This document shows, one piece after another, positions 55,167 to 63,824 of a DNA stretch of 64,000 nt. The notes under the pieces were generated by a model that was not told where the DNA came from, searched no databases, and was given only the letters and a program-made list of their open reading frames with translations. Location: positions 62,001 through 126,000 of the forward strand of contig JACKIL010000003.1 in NCBI GenBank assembly GCA_020638525.1, written 5' to 3'. A program made the position numbers and the translations under genes. Within the stretch, counting starts at the first letter, position 1. Each line of letters opens with the position of its first letter. Source of the DNA: Caulobacterales bacterium. GTDB taxonomy: Bacteria; Pseudomonadota; Alphaproteobacteria; Caulobacterales; Parvularculaceae.

Positions 55167-56969
55167 TTAACCTTGCCCTTTCAGGGCGCCGGTTGAAAGG
55201 TCGACGCCGCCGGCCGCCAGCGCCTCGCGCAAGGGGCCGAGATATTTCGAATAAGCCTCAGCGCGCGCCGTCGCGCGCCGGACCGGCTCGCGCACTTGCG
55301 CAGCGCTTATCGTCGCCGCAACGCGTTCCGCCTTTTGGAAATCGCGGCAAGCGTCTTCCCATTCGAGGCCACAGAAGGCGACGAGCCGGCGCGCTTCAGC
55401 CTCGAAATTGTCCGTGAACGTTTCATACTGAACAGTCATGAACCGTTCCGGATAATGGCGCTCCCAATGAGCGACGAGGCGCGCATATTGCGTGTAACGC
55501 CGTCCGATCGATTTCAGATCCGTCGTGAACGTCCAGAACTTCAGGAAGTCCTGCCGGTAGATCGCAAGGCCGCACTCGAGCGGATTGCGGCGGATGTTGA
55601 CGAATCGCGCTGACGGGAAGAGCTGCGCAGCGAAACCCACCGCCTCGATATTGAGAAGATTCTTGTCGGTGAAATACGCGGCGTCCGTTGGCGCGCCAGC
55701 GAGATAGGTTTCCACGAAACGCCCGCGTTCCTCTTCGGTGAGGACACCATCATTGTCGATACCGCGCGCTTTCAGCCACGCATTGAACATTGGCGGCAAC
55801 ATCGGCGCTTCGCCAGCGGAGGCGACTTTCGAATGCGCTTCGAGAACGCTTTCGATGAGCGTTGAACCGGAACGAGGCAACCCGACGATAAAAATCGGCG
55901 TCGGCGCCGCGAAGGCGCGCCTTGCCTGCGCGCCGCGGAACGTCTTGATAATGTGATCAGTCCACGCATCAGCGCCATCGGCGTCGAATACAAGGCCTTC
56001 CGCTCGTGCGCGAGACGCGCTGAGACTGTTTGCGCGCTCATATTCCGAAAAAGCGAGATCGACTTCGCCCCGCGCATCAAGGCTATGGGCGAGGACAAAG
56101 CCGGCTGTCGCCCGCGCAGCAAACGAAGCGCTTTCATTGCGAACAAGAACTTTCAGAGGCTCTTCTTCGGATGGCGTCAGCCTTCCCTTCCGGAGCGCGC
56201 TCAACTGCGGATAAGCCTGAATGAAGCCTGGATCTATTTCGAGGCAACGCAGGCAATATTCTTCCGCCTGCTGTGTTTTTCCCTGATAGGTGAGCAGGAG
56301 CGCCTTCGTCGCCAGAACGGCGGGAGAGCGAGGGGCGATCTCCTCCGCCTCGGTAATCGCCTTTTCCGCGCGCGAAAAATCAAGAGCCTGAAGCGCGAGA
56401 CGTGCAAGCTCGACAAGGTCTTCCGCTGACGGACTTTTGTGGATCGCTTTTTCGAATGCTTCGAGCGCCGGACCATACCGCCCCTGTTGCACGCGCGCAT
56501 TGGCGACGGCGCGCCATGCGGCGGGGTCGCTTTTCGTCATCTCCGCGAGCTTCACCGCAACGCGCTCAAGCTCCGGCCAGTCGCCGAGCATCCGCGCGAC
56601 ATCAGCCTGCAATGAAGCGACTGCGCGCTCATTCGGCGCAAGGCGTTCCGCATGCGCCAGAACATGGCGCGCCGCTGGCGGGTTCCCCAGCGCCATGAGA
56701 AGGCGCGCAAGCTGAAGCGCATGACCGAGATTTCGGTCGTCGAGCATGAGGGCGCTGTCGAAGGCATCCGCGGCCTGCTGGAGCCGGCCGGCGGCCTGAT
56801 GCTCGGCGCCGATCCGCGCGAGGAGGCCCGAGCAGGCGCGGCGCGCTTCCGCGTCGGCCGGAGCGGCGGCGAGCGCGCGCTTGTAGCTTGCGAGAGCATC
56901 CGCGAGCCGCCCCGCCTTCTCGGCGGCGCGCCCCTCGGCGATCGCGCTGGCAGCCTCTGGACCGGCCAT
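55167..56969 (-). CDS. TPR-sulfotransferase fusion protein, second paralog
   Basis: 600 residues. Tetratricopeptide repeats in the N-terminal half (about 1-340), then a PAPS-binding loop GLPRSGSTLIE and a second site RFVNIRRNPLECGLAIYR. The domain plan and the segments AYPQLSALRKG, FVLAHSLDARGEVDLAF and VQYETFTDNFEAEARRLV match the paralog at 51129-53123, so the two probably arose by duplication. The gene begins about 150 bases from arsR, in the opposite direction. Confidence 0.88.
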   Translation of the reverse strand: MAGPEAASAIAEGRAAEKAGRLADALASYKRALAAAPADAEARRACSGLLARIGAEHQAAGRLQQAADAFDSALMLDDRNLGHALQLARLLMALGNPPAARHVLAHAERLAPNERAVASLQADVARMLGDWPELERVAVKLAEMTKSDPAAWRAVANARVQQGRYGPALEAFEKAIHKSPSAEDLVELARLALQALDFSRAEKAITEAEEIAPRSPAVLATKALLLTYQGKTQQAEEYCLRCLEIDPGFIQAYPQLSALRKGRLTPSEEEPLKVLVRNESASFAARATAGFVLAHSLDARGEVDLAFSEYERANSLSASRARAEGLVFDADGADAWTDHIIKTFRGAQARRAFAAPTPIFIVGLPRSGSTLIESVLEAHSKVASAGEAPMLPPMFNAWLKARGIDNDGVLTEEERGRFVETYLAGAPTDAAYFTDKNLLNIEAVGFAAQLFPSARFVNIRRNPLECGLAIYRQDFLKFWTFTTDLKSIGRRYTQYARLVAHWERHYPERFMTVQYETFTDNFEAEARRLVAFCGLEWEDACRDFQKAERVAATISAAQVREPVRRATARAEAYSKYLGPLREALAAGGVDLSTGALKGQG

Positions 56970-57105
56970 GTTCCTGCTGACCTTCCTATCCCTTCGGGCC
57001 GGCGACGGCCCTTTTCTGCTCTAATCGATACCGCCCGAAGTCGGAACAGGGCCGCTCGCTTTGAAGATTCTCAACGAGGCGGCGTTGCACCCCTTGCATA
57101 TTTTG

Positions 57106-57129
57106 ATATTTCCATTATTATGGAAATAT
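57106..57129. promoter_or_regulatory. ArsR operator overlapping the arsR start codon
   Basis: Two perfect 10-base arms, ATATTTCCAT (57106-57115) and ATGGAAATAT (57120-57129), are separated by TATT. The right arm runs into the ATG of arsR (57128-57130), so bound repressor would cover the transcription or translation start. Only a weak GGA lies three bases before the ATG, which suggests a leaderless or very short-leader transcript. Confidence 0.72.
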
Positions 57130-57457
57130 GGAAACGAAAGAAGCCGTCGCTGCCTTTTCCGCCCTCTCTCAGGAGACGAGGCTCGAAGCCCTCCAGATTC
57201 TGGTGCGGCAGGGCCCCGCAGGCCTTTCCGCGGGCGAAATCGCTGAAGCCCTCGGCGTCGCCGCGCCGACGCTTTCCTTTCACCTCAAAGAGCTATCGAC
57301 CGCAGGCCTTATCGTCGCCCGCAAGCAGGGACGAAGCGTTATCTACGCCGCCAATTATGGCGGCGTGCGCGAGCTCGTCGACTTTCTTATGGCCGATTGC
57401 TGCCAGGGCGACCCGCGCCTGTGCGGACCGTATGTCATCAAGGAGAAGACTGCATGA
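57128..57457 (+). CDS. arsR: ArsR-family arsenic-responsive repressor
   Basis: 109 residues. Winged helix-turn-helix with recognition region LSAGEIAEALGVAAPTLSFHLKEL (about 33-56). Arsenite-binding Cys candidates are C91, C92 and C99 near the C-terminus, an arrangement like that of the Acidithiobacillus-type ArsR (Cys pair plus one) rather than the E. coli form. It should repress the downstream genes until As(III) binds. The stop overlaps the start of the glyoxalase-fold gene. Confidence 0.92.
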   Translation: METKEAVAAFSALSQETRLEALQILVRQGPAGLSAGEIAEALGVAAPTLSFHLKELSTAGLIVARKQGRSVIYAANYGGVRELVDFLMADCCQGDPRLCGPYVIKEKTA

Positions 57458-57858
57458 GACGCCTGCATATCCACATCAAGGTTGAGAACTTCGAGGAATC
57501 CGCGAAGTTCTACACTGCTCTTTTCGGAAGCGAACCGAGCAAACAGGAACCCGGCTACGCCAAATGGATGCTCGATGACCCGGCCGCGAACATCGCCATT
57601 TCGGCCCGCGGAGACGCCGACGCCATCGATCATGTCGGCGTGCAGGTCGAAAGCGACGACGAGCTCAAGGAGATCGCCGACAGGCTGAAGGCTGCGAACG
57701 CCTCGATCACTGAAGAAGCGAACGCGACCTGCTGCTACGCGCGCAGCAACAAATACTGGGCGCTCGGCCCGGAAGGCGCCGTCTGGGAGCTTTTCCACAC
57801 TTTCGGAGACAGCACGACTTACGGCGATAGCCGCCCGACCATGCCGGCGAACGGCTGA
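57454..57858 (+). CDS. ArsI/CadI family glyoxalase-fold protein (C-As lyase-like)
   Basis: 134 residues from the ATG at 57454, which overlaps the arsR stop (ATGA). A single vicinal-oxygen-chelate domain with metal ligands likely at H5/H7, H60 (AIDHVGVQV) and E112 (VWELFHT), and a vicinal Cys pair C93-C94 (ATCCYARSNKYW). This fits ArsI, which breaks the carbon-arsenic bond of methylarsenite using Fe(II) and O2, and the operon position supports it. CadI-type cadmium-induced proteins share the fold. Confidence 0.88.
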   Translation: MRRLHIHIKVENFEESAKFYTALFGSEPSKQEPGYAKWMLDDPAANIAISARGDADAIDHVGVQVESDDELKEIADRLKAANASITEEANATCCYARSNKYWALGPEGAVWELFHTFGDSTTYGDSRPTMPANG

Positions 57859-57867
57859 CGGCTCCAA

Positions 57868-58311
57868 ATGCGCAACATCCTTTTTCTCTGCACCGGCAAT
57901 TCGGCTCGCTCGATCATGGCCGAAGGCTATATGAACACGGCCGGCGCCGGTACATGGCGCGCCTTTTCCGCTGGCTCAAACCCGACAGGAAAGGTCAACC
58001 CTTTCGCGATCGAAACGCTGACCGCACATAAGATCTCCGTCGCATCCCCTTCGTCCAAAAGCTGGGACGCATTCGCGGACGAAGGCGCGCCGGTGATGGA
58101 TGTCGTCGTCACCGTCTGCGACAACGCGGCGGGCGAAGTCTGCCCGATCTGGCCGACGCGGAACGGCGCGGCGCCGAAGAAGCTCCACTGGAGCTTTCCC
58201 GATCCCGCCGCCGCGACGGGCAGCGATGCGGAGAAGCGCAAAGCCTTCGAACGCGTCTTCGCCGACATCCGCGCGAAGATAGACGCCTTCCTCTCCGACC
58301 CCGCCAACTGA
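57868..58311 (+). CDS. arsC: Arsenate reductase, low-molecular-weight phosphatase type
   Basis: 147 residues. P-loop CTGNSARS with nucleophile C8 and R14, plus C84 and C92 (VTVCDNAAGEVCPIWP) for the disulfide relay. The arrangement is that of thioredoxin-linked ArsC. It reduces As(V) to As(III), which the next gene's product exports. It starts nine bases after the ArsI-like gene. Confidence 0.93.
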   Translation: MRNILFLCTGNSARSIMAEGYMNTAGAGTWRAFSAGSNPTGKVNPFAIETLTAHKISVASPSSKSWDAFADEGAPVMDVVVTVCDNAAGEVCPIWPTRNGAAPKKLHWSFPDPAAATGSDAEKRKAFERVFADIRAKIDAFLSDPAN

Positions 58312-58333
58312 TTCAAATTCCGCGAGAAACCTG

Positions 58334-59365
58334 ATGTCGATTTTTGAGCGCTATCTTTCGCTGTGGGTGGCCCTGTGCATTGGCGCCGGCATCATTCTCG
58401 GCAAACTCGCCCCCGGCGTCTTCACGATGATGGCGTCATGGCAATACGCCAATGTGAACTTCGCGGTCGCCATTCTCATCTGGGCGATGGTCTATCCCAT
58501 GATGATCGGCGTCGATTTCGCGAGTCTTCGCCGCGTCGGCGATCGGCCGAAGGGGCTCATCATCACGCTCGCAGTCAACTGGCTCATCAAGCCATTTACG
58601 ATGGCGGCGCTCGGCGTTCTTTTCTTCAAGCACATTTTCGCCAGCCTCATTCCGGCGCCGGATGCAGACAGCTATATCGCCGGACTGATCCTTCTTGGCG
58701 CAGCGCCCTGCACGGCCATGGTCTTCGTCTGGTCGCAGCTTACGCGCGGCGACCCGACCTATACGCTTGCGCAAGTGAGCGTGAACGACGCGATCATGGT
58801 GTTCGCCTATGCGCCGATCGTCGCTTTGCTGCTCGGCGTCACCGATATCGCCGTACCGTGGGCGACGCTCATTCTTTCGGTTTGCCTTTACGTCGTTATT
58901 CCGCTCATCGCCGGCGCGATAACGAGAGCGCTGCTGCTCAAGAATGGCGGCGCAGAGCGCGTCAACGCTTTCACGGCGCGCCTGAAACCCTATTCAGTGG
59001 TCGGACTACTTGCGACAATCATTCTGCTCTTCGGCTTTCAGGGACAGGTTATCCTCAATCAACCGCTTGTCATCGCGCTGATCGCCATTCCCCTGATCGT
59101 GCAGTCCTACGCCATCTTCGCAGTGGCGTTCGGCGCGGCTTGGGCTTGGCGGGTTCCTTTCGCCGTCGCCGCGCCCTGCGCGCTCATCGGCACGTCGAAC
59201 TTCTTTGAGCTCGCCGTCGCCGTCGCAATCAGTCTCTTTGGCCTGAATTCGGGCGCGGCGCTGGCGACTGTCGTCGGCGTTCTGGTCGAGGTGCCGGTGA
59301 TGCTTTCGCTGGTCGCGCTCGCCAATGGATTGCGCGACCGCTTTCCCGAGACTGAAAGCGCCTGA
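58334..59365 (+). CDS. ACR3 family arsenite efflux transporter
   Basis: 343 residues with ten membrane helices. The Cys in helix 4 (LGAAPCTAMVFVWS), required for transport in this family, is present, as is the GTSNFFELAVAVA segment near the end. It extrudes As(III) by proton exchange. It is the last gene of the arsR-arsI-arsC-acr3 unit and starts 22 bases after arsC; zapE begins 45 bases later and may be read through. Confidence 0.94.
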   Translation: MSIFERYLSLWVALCIGAGIILGKLAPGVFTMMASWQYANVNFAVAILIWAMVYPMMIGVDFASLRRVGDRPKGLIITLAVNWLIKPFTMAALGVLFFKHIFASLIPAPDADSYIAGLILLGAAPCTAMVFVWSQLTRGDPTYTLAQVSVNDAIMVFAYAPIVALLLGVTDIAVPWATLILSVCLYVVIPLIAGAITRALLLKNGGAERVNAFTARLKPYSVVGLLATIILLFGFQGQVILNQPLVIALIAIPLIVQSYAIFAVAFGAAWAWRVPFAVAAPCALIGTSNFFELAVAVAISLFGLNSGAALATVVGVLVEVPVMLSLVALANGLRDRFPETESA

Positions 59366-59410
59366 GCGCCGGCCTTTTCGCACCGCGGAACGCGGGCTAT
59401 AGACCCGCCC

Positions 59411-60559
59411 ATGAGGGGCCCGCTCAAAAGATATAACGAACTCGTCGAGACCGGCGCGCTGGACGCCGATCCCGCGCAGGAAGCGGCCGCCATCCGGCTG
59501 CAGGCGCTTGAAGACGCGCTCCACCGGGAGCGCGGCGGGCTTTTCGGTCTGATGCGGAGCAAGGCGCCGGCGCCGAAGGGCGTTTATCTCTGGGGCTCCG
59601 TCGGGCGCGGCAAGACCGCGCTGATGGACATCTTCTTCAACAACACCAAAACGCATGCCAAGCGCCGCGTGCACTTCCACGAATTCATGGCGGAAACGCA
59701 TGAGCGCATCGCCGCCTGGCGCGCGCTCGATGAAAAAGCCAAGCGCCGTCACAAGGCCGCGAGCCGCCGTTCGCTCGACGACCCGATGCCCCCGGTCGCC
59801 CACGACATCGCCCGCCATGCGCACCTTCTCTGCTTTGACGAATTTCAGGTGAAGGATATCGCCGATGCGATGATCCTCGGGCGCCTGTTCGAGGCGCTGT
59901 TCGCCGAGGGCGTCGTCATCATCGCGACGTCCAACCGCCCGCCCGACGATCTTTACAAGGACGGATTGAACAGGCAGCTGTTCCTTCCTTTCATCGATAT
60001 GCTGAAGACGCGGCTCGACGTCGTGGAACTCAAATCCGCGCGCGACTATCGCCTCGCGCAGTTCGCCGGCGCGCCGGTTTATTATTCGCCGCTCGGGCAA
60101 ACGGCCGACGCCGCGATGGATACGGCGTGGGCGCGGTTCATATCCGGCGCGCGCGAACATGAAGACCGGATCGAAGTGAAAGGCCGAACGCTCGTCGCAC
60201 ACCGCACGGCGCGCGGCGCGGCGCGTTTCGACTTCGACGAGCTTTGCGCGCGCGCCCTCGGCGCCAGCGACTATCTCGCGCTCACCCGGCGTTACGGGAC
60301 GCTCTTTCTCGACAACATTCCGCAGATGAACCCTTCCCTGCGCGACAGGGCGATCCGCTTCATCACACTCGTCGACACGCTCTACGACACGAAAACGAAA
60401 CTCGTCTGCTCGGCGGACGCCGAACCGGACGAACTCTATGTCGCGGGCGACGGTTCTTTTGAATTCGAGCGCACGGCTTCCCGCCTTATTGAAATGCGCT
60501 CCGAGGCCTATCTCGCCGCCGAGCACGCCGCAAAAACCGAGACACCCGCCGCCGGGTGA
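59411..60559 (+). CDS. zapE: Cell division protein ZapE (AFG1-like ATPase)
   Basis: 382 residues. P-loop GSVGRGKT, Walker B HLLCFDEFQVKDIADAM, sensor IIATSNRPPDDLY and arginine finger region. The opening PLKRYNELVETG and the C-terminal segments DNIPQMNPSLRDRAIRFITLVDTLYD fit the AFG1 family. In E. coli ZapE destabilises FtsZ polymers under oxygen limitation. A parS site directly follows the gene. Confidence 0.93.
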   Translation: MRGPLKRYNELVETGALDADPAQEAAAIRLQALEDALHRERGGLFGLMRSKAPAPKGVYLWGSVGRGKTALMDIFFNNTKTHAKRRVHFHEFMAETHERIAAWRALDEKAKRRHKAASRRSLDDPMPPVAHDIARHAHLLCFDEFQVKDIADAMILGRLFEALFAEGVVIIATSNRPPDDLYKDGLNRQLFLPFIDMLKTRLDVVELKSARDYRLAQFAGAPVYYSPLGQTADAAMDTAWARFISGAREHEDRIEVKGRTLVAHRTARGAARFDFDELCARALGASDYLALTRRYGTLFLDNIPQMNPSLRDRAIRFITLVDTLYDTKTKLVCSADAEPDELYVAGDGSFEFERTASRLIEMRSEAYLAAEHAAKTETPAAG

Positions 60560-60560
60560 A

Positions 60561-60576
60561 TGTTTCACGTGAAACA
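60561..60576. promoter_or_regulatory. parS centromere-like ParB-binding site
   Basis: TGTTTCACGTGAAACA is a perfect 16-bp palindrome identical to the widely conserved bacterial parS consensus. It lies two bases after the zapE stop codon. ParB binds such sites and loads SMC complexes during chromosome segregation; parS sites cluster near the replication origin. Confidence 0.92.
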
Positions 60577-60675
60577 TGGCGCTCCGCTCTACTCCTGAAA
60601 AATCAACGACTTGCGAGACGAAAGGCGCCTTTCGATTCTGCGGATGCGTTAGCGCACTTGGATCCGCTGCAATGA

Positions 60676-60795
60676 GCCCTCCCTAACCCTCTCCCTTTCC
60701 AAGGGAGGGAATCCAGCCGTCCTTTATCGAACGCACCGCGTATCAAAACGGAAGGCGAAGTTCCCTCCCTTGGAAAGGGAGGGCTAGGGAGGGTT
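60676..60795. repeat. Long imperfect palindromic repeat
   Basis: The left arm (60676-60711) and right arm (60761-60795) are nearly complementary, with a shared core of CCCTTTCCAAGGGAGGGAA, one two-base indel and a few substitutions, and a loop of about 50 bases. Each arm also folds on itself (TCCCTT/AAGGGA). It has the look of a dispersed intergenic palindrome found in multiple copies in some alphaproteobacterial genomes, but no second copy was noted here. Confidence 0.7.
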
Positions 60796-60963
60796 CCCTG
60801 CTGAGTTTCATCAACGCGCCTTTCACAAAGGGTCTTGCTCAGGCGGCATTATAAAGGCGCCGGCGGCGCTGTCGGATAACTATCCCCGCATTGAGGATAT
60901 TAACCATGAAGGGCGTTGTTTGTTCGTCATTCCGCTTTTCAAAATTCAACCGGAAGGGGCGCC

Positions 60964-61776
60964 TCACACCGCAAGCTTGAACACGCGCGCTGTATTGGCG
61001 CCGAGGAAAAGCGCCTTCGCTTCCGCATCGAGCGGCGCGGCGTCAATTCCCTCAAGCGCTTTCGACGGCGCGATCATCGGCCAGTTCGTGCCGAAGAGGA
61101 CTTTCTTCCTTCCATGCGCGGCCGCGTATTTGATCAGCGCTTCCGGATAGCGCTTCAGCGTATAGGCCGAGGTGTCGATGTAAAAATTCGGATGCTTCGT
61201 GGCGACGGCGATCGCCTCCTCCGTCCACGGATAGCCTATGTGGCCGCCGACAATGACAAGCTCGGGAAAATCGAGCGCGACCTGATCGATATAGGGGATG
61301 GGCCGGCCAACCTCCGAAGGCATCAAAGGGCCGGTGTGGCCGATTTGCGTGCAGAACGGCACGCCAAGCTCGCAGCATTCGGCGTAGATCGGGTAAAAGC
61401 GGCGGTCCGTCGGCGGCGTCTCCCACAACCACGGAAGCACGCGAACGCCCTTGAAGCCGAGCGTTTTCACGCAGCGGCGAATTTCGCGCACCGCTTCCAT
61501 GGGCTTGCGAAGATCGACCGAGCCGACGCCGGAGAGCTTTCCCTTGGACTCCTTCACCCAGCCCGCGACTTCATCATTGGAAATGAGATCACCAGCCGGC
61601 GCCGTCCAGGCGGAGATTATGCCGTGCGATATCCCGCCCTGCTCCATCGCCCCAAGCGTGAAAGCTAGCGGCAGATCTCCCGTCTCCTTATTGCCGGTCC
61701 AGCGGTTGAGGCTGGCGATCCATGGCTGCCCCAAGAGGCGGGCGGTCGGATGCTGCATCCATGCGTCAATGATCAT
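60964..61776 (-). CDS. Amidohydrolase-family (ACMSD-like) protein
   Basis: 270 residues, TIM-barrel metal hydrolase type. Sequence MIIDAWMQHP replaces the usual HxH opening with DxW, then TQIGHTG (His), VGGHIGYPW (His) and FGTNWP (Asp is replaced by Asn). The layout matches the amidohydrolase_2 group, which includes decarboxylases such as ACMSD and gamma-resorcylate decarboxylase, but the first metal motif is altered, so activity is uncertain. It is divergent from the MFS gene that follows. Confidence 0.85.
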   Translation of the reverse strand: MIIDAWMQHPTARLLGQPWIASLNRWTGNKETGDLPLAFTLGAMEQGGISHGIISAWTAPAGDLISNDEVAGWVKESKGKLSGVGSVDLRKPMEAVREIRRCVKTLGFKGVRVLPWLWETPPTDRRFYPIYAECCELGVPFCTQIGHTGPLMPSEVGRPIPYIDQVALDFPELVIVGGHIGYPWTEEAIAVATKHPNFYIDTSAYTLKRYPEALIKYAAAHGRKKVLFGTNWPMIAPSKALEGIDAAPLDAEAKALFLGANTARVFKLAV

Positions 61777-61902
61777 CTGGCTCTCCCTGAATTTGGATTG
61801 AGCCTAGGCGCGCCGCACGCGCGCTGCATGGTCCAGATGCAGTTCGAACTGCTATTTCCTCCCGCGCTTGCGCGCGGGGGACGTCGCGACTATTCCGACG
61901 CC

Positions 61903-63189
61903 ATGTCCAGCAATGAAGAATTCACCGGCGACGGCCCGCATGACGAAAGCCTCGCCCCGCGCCTGCCTTTCCCGGAGCTTGTCGCCCTGACCGCCGCGTT
62001 CATGGCGCTCAATGCGCTCGCCGTCGATATGATGTTGCCGGCCCTTGGCATTATCGGCACGGAGCTCGGCGCAGCGCAGGACAATGACCGGCAGCTCATC
62101 ATCGTCGTCTACCTGCTCGGCAACGGCATTGCGCAATTGTTCTTCGGGCCGCTGGTCGACCATTTCGGTCGGCGCCGCGTTCTCTTATGGGCGCTCGGCG
62201 GTTACATCGTCGGATCGGCGCTGAGCATCGTCGCTTCTTCCTTCACCTTGCTTCTCGCGGCGCGCGCCTTTCAGGGCGTGACCACCGCCGCGACGCGCGT
62301 CGCCAGCATCGCGCTCGTGCGCGACCAGTGCTCGGGCCGGCGCATGGCCGAGGTGATGTCGCTTGCGATCACGATCTTCATGGCGGCGCCGATCCTCGCG
62401 CCGAGCTTCGGCCAATTGCTTCTCATCGCAGCGCCGTGGCGAGGCATATTCGTCGCGCTGCTGCTTTACGGGCTAGTGCTGGCGATCTGGGCCTATTGGC
62501 GCGCGCCTGAAACGCTGCCCCCAAGCGCGCGCACGCCCTTCAACCTGCATCAGGTTTTCGCGTCCTACAAAGAGTTCGCTACGACGCGGATCTCTATCGG
62601 CTACACGCTTTCCAGCGCGCTCGTGTTCGGCGCCCTCTTTGGCTATATCAGCGCGTCGGAGCAGATCTTCATCGAGACCTTCGATCTCGGCCCCTATTTC
62701 CCGATGGCGTTCGCCGCGGTCGCTATTTCGCTCGCCGGCGCCTCGATGACGAATGCGCGTCTCGTCGGGCGGTTCGGCATGCGGCGGCTCGCGCACACCG
62801 CGCTGCTTTCATTCGTCATCATCAATATCGTCCACCTCGCCATTGTCTCGATCGCGGGCGACAGCCTCGTCCTGTTCATCCTCTTCACCGGGCTTTCCTT
62901 CTTCTGCCTCGGGCTGATCGGCGCGAACATGTCGTCGCTCGCTCTGCAGCCGATGGGGCATATTGCGGGCTCCGCCGCTGCGGCGAACGGCTTCGCCGGC
63001 ACGACCGTCGCAGGATTTCTCGGCGGGCTGATCGGCCGCTTTTACGACGGCACGACGACGCCGATCGTCATGGGCTTCGCCTGCCTTGGCATGTGCGCCT
63101 TCGCCATCGTTCTATGGACGGAGAAAGGCCGGCTTTTCCATTCAAGCGAAGCGGACGCCGCCGCCTATGCAGCGGGAGAGAGGGAATGA
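61903..63189 (+). CDS. Bcr/CflA-type MFS drug-resistance transporter
   Basis: 428 residues from the ATG at 61903; the frame is open from 61750, but that part overlaps the divergent amidohydrolase gene. Twelve hydrophobic segments; LNALAVDMMLPALGIIGTEL (helix 1) and GPLVDHFGRRRVLLW (motif A) are typical of the Bcr/CflA subfamily. The substrate is unknown; exported compounds in this group include bicyclomycin and sulfonamides. The stop overlaps rimM by four bases. Confidence 0.9.
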   Translation: MSSNEEFTGDGPHDESLAPRLPFPELVALTAAFMALNALAVDMMLPALGIIGTELGAAQDNDRQLIIVVYLLGNGIAQLFFGPLVDHFGRRRVLLWALGGYIVGSALSIVASSFTLLLAARAFQGVTTAATRVASIALVRDQCSGRRMAEVMSLAITIFMAAPILAPSFGQLLLIAAPWRGIFVALLLYGLVLAIWAYWRAPETLPPSARTPFNLHQVFASYKEFATTRISIGYTLSSALVFGALFGYISASEQIFIETFDLGPYFPMAFAAVAISLAGASMTNARLVGRFGMRRLAHTALLSFVIINIVHLAIVSIAGDSLVLFILFTGLSFFCLGLIGANMSSLALQPMGHIAGSAAAANGFAGTTVAGFLGGLIGRFYDGTTTPIVMGFACLGMCAFAIVLWTEKGRLFHSSEADAAAYAAGERE

Positions 63190-63731
63190 CAAAAGGCAAG
63201 CGCGTCTGCCTTGGCGCCTTCGCCGGCGCCCACGGCGTCAGGGGCGATGCGAAGATCAAGAGCTTCACCGCCGCGCCGGAAGATGTCGCCGCCTACGGGC
63301 CGGTGACGACGGAAGACGGAAGGCGGTTTTCGCTCACCGTCATCCGCGTGATGAAGCCTGGTATCGTCCTTGCTCGCGCGCCTGAAATCGCGACCCGGGA
63401 GGACGCCGCCGCGCTCTCCGGCACGCTCTTTTACGTCGACCGCGCGAAGCTGCCGGAAACAGAGGAAGATGAATTCTATCTCGAGGACCTCGTCGGGCTT
63501 TCGGTCTTCACCATGGAAGGCGCGCCGGCGGGACGCGTCGCAGCGATCCATAATTTCGGCGCGGGCGATATCCTCGAGCTTGCAAACGTTCCTGACCGCA
63601 AGAAGAGCATTTTGATTCCGTTCACGAAGGAGTCAGTCCCCGAGATCGACCTCGAAGGCGGGCGTCTCACCGTGGACGCAGCTTTTCTCGAAGAGGGAGA
63701 AGGGCAGCCGGAAGACGAAGAGCCCGCCTGA
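63186..63731 (+). CDS. rimM: 16S rRNA processing protein RimM
   Basis: 181 residues from the ATG at 63186, overlapping the MFS stop codon. The N-terminal beta-barrel opens with LGAFAGAHGVRGDAKIKSFT and the PRC-barrel has EFYLEDLVGLSVF and LIPFTKESVPEIDLEGGRL. RimM helps mature the 30S head. Usually rimM lies with rpsP and trmD; those are not here, and a drug-transporter gene precedes it instead. A strong terminator follows. Confidence 0.94.
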   Translation: MTKGKRVCLGAFAGAHGVRGDAKIKSFTAAPEDVAAYGPVTTEDGRRFSLTVIRVMKPGIVLARAPEIATREDAAALSGTLFYVDRAKLPETEEDEFYLEDLVGLSVFTMEGAPAGRVAAIHNFGAGDILELANVPDRKKSILIPFTKESVPEIDLEGGRLTVDAAFLEEGEGQPEDEEPA

Positions 63732-63769
63732 AGCCAGATTCGCCCGGCAGCGTGCAAGCGCGCAAAACA

Positions 63770-63795
63770 AGAAAGCCGGCTTGCGCCGGCTTTCT
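63770..63795. terminator. Bidirectional Rho-independent terminator
   Basis: GAAAGCCGGC (63771-63780) and GCCGGCTTTC (63785-63794) form a perfect ten-base stem with loop TTGC. It lies between rimM and the convergent gene at the window's end, and A/T-rich flanks on each side allow use in both directions. Confidence 0.85.
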
Positions 63796-63824
63796 CACAG
63801 TCGCGCAATGAGCGCCGACTGCGA

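Larger units (their letters stand above)
60560..60963. other. Intergenic region with parS and a palindromic repeat
   Basis: About 400 bases without a convincing gene. It contains a parS site, a large imperfect palindrome (60676-60795) and little else recognisable. The amidohydrolase gene, on the other strand, ends at 60964. Confidence 0.7.

Noticed and set aside
59006..60577. 523-codon minus-strand frame beginning MFHVKH
   Set aside because: Opposite zapE and the end of acr3. The MFHVKH start is only the translation of the parS palindrome.
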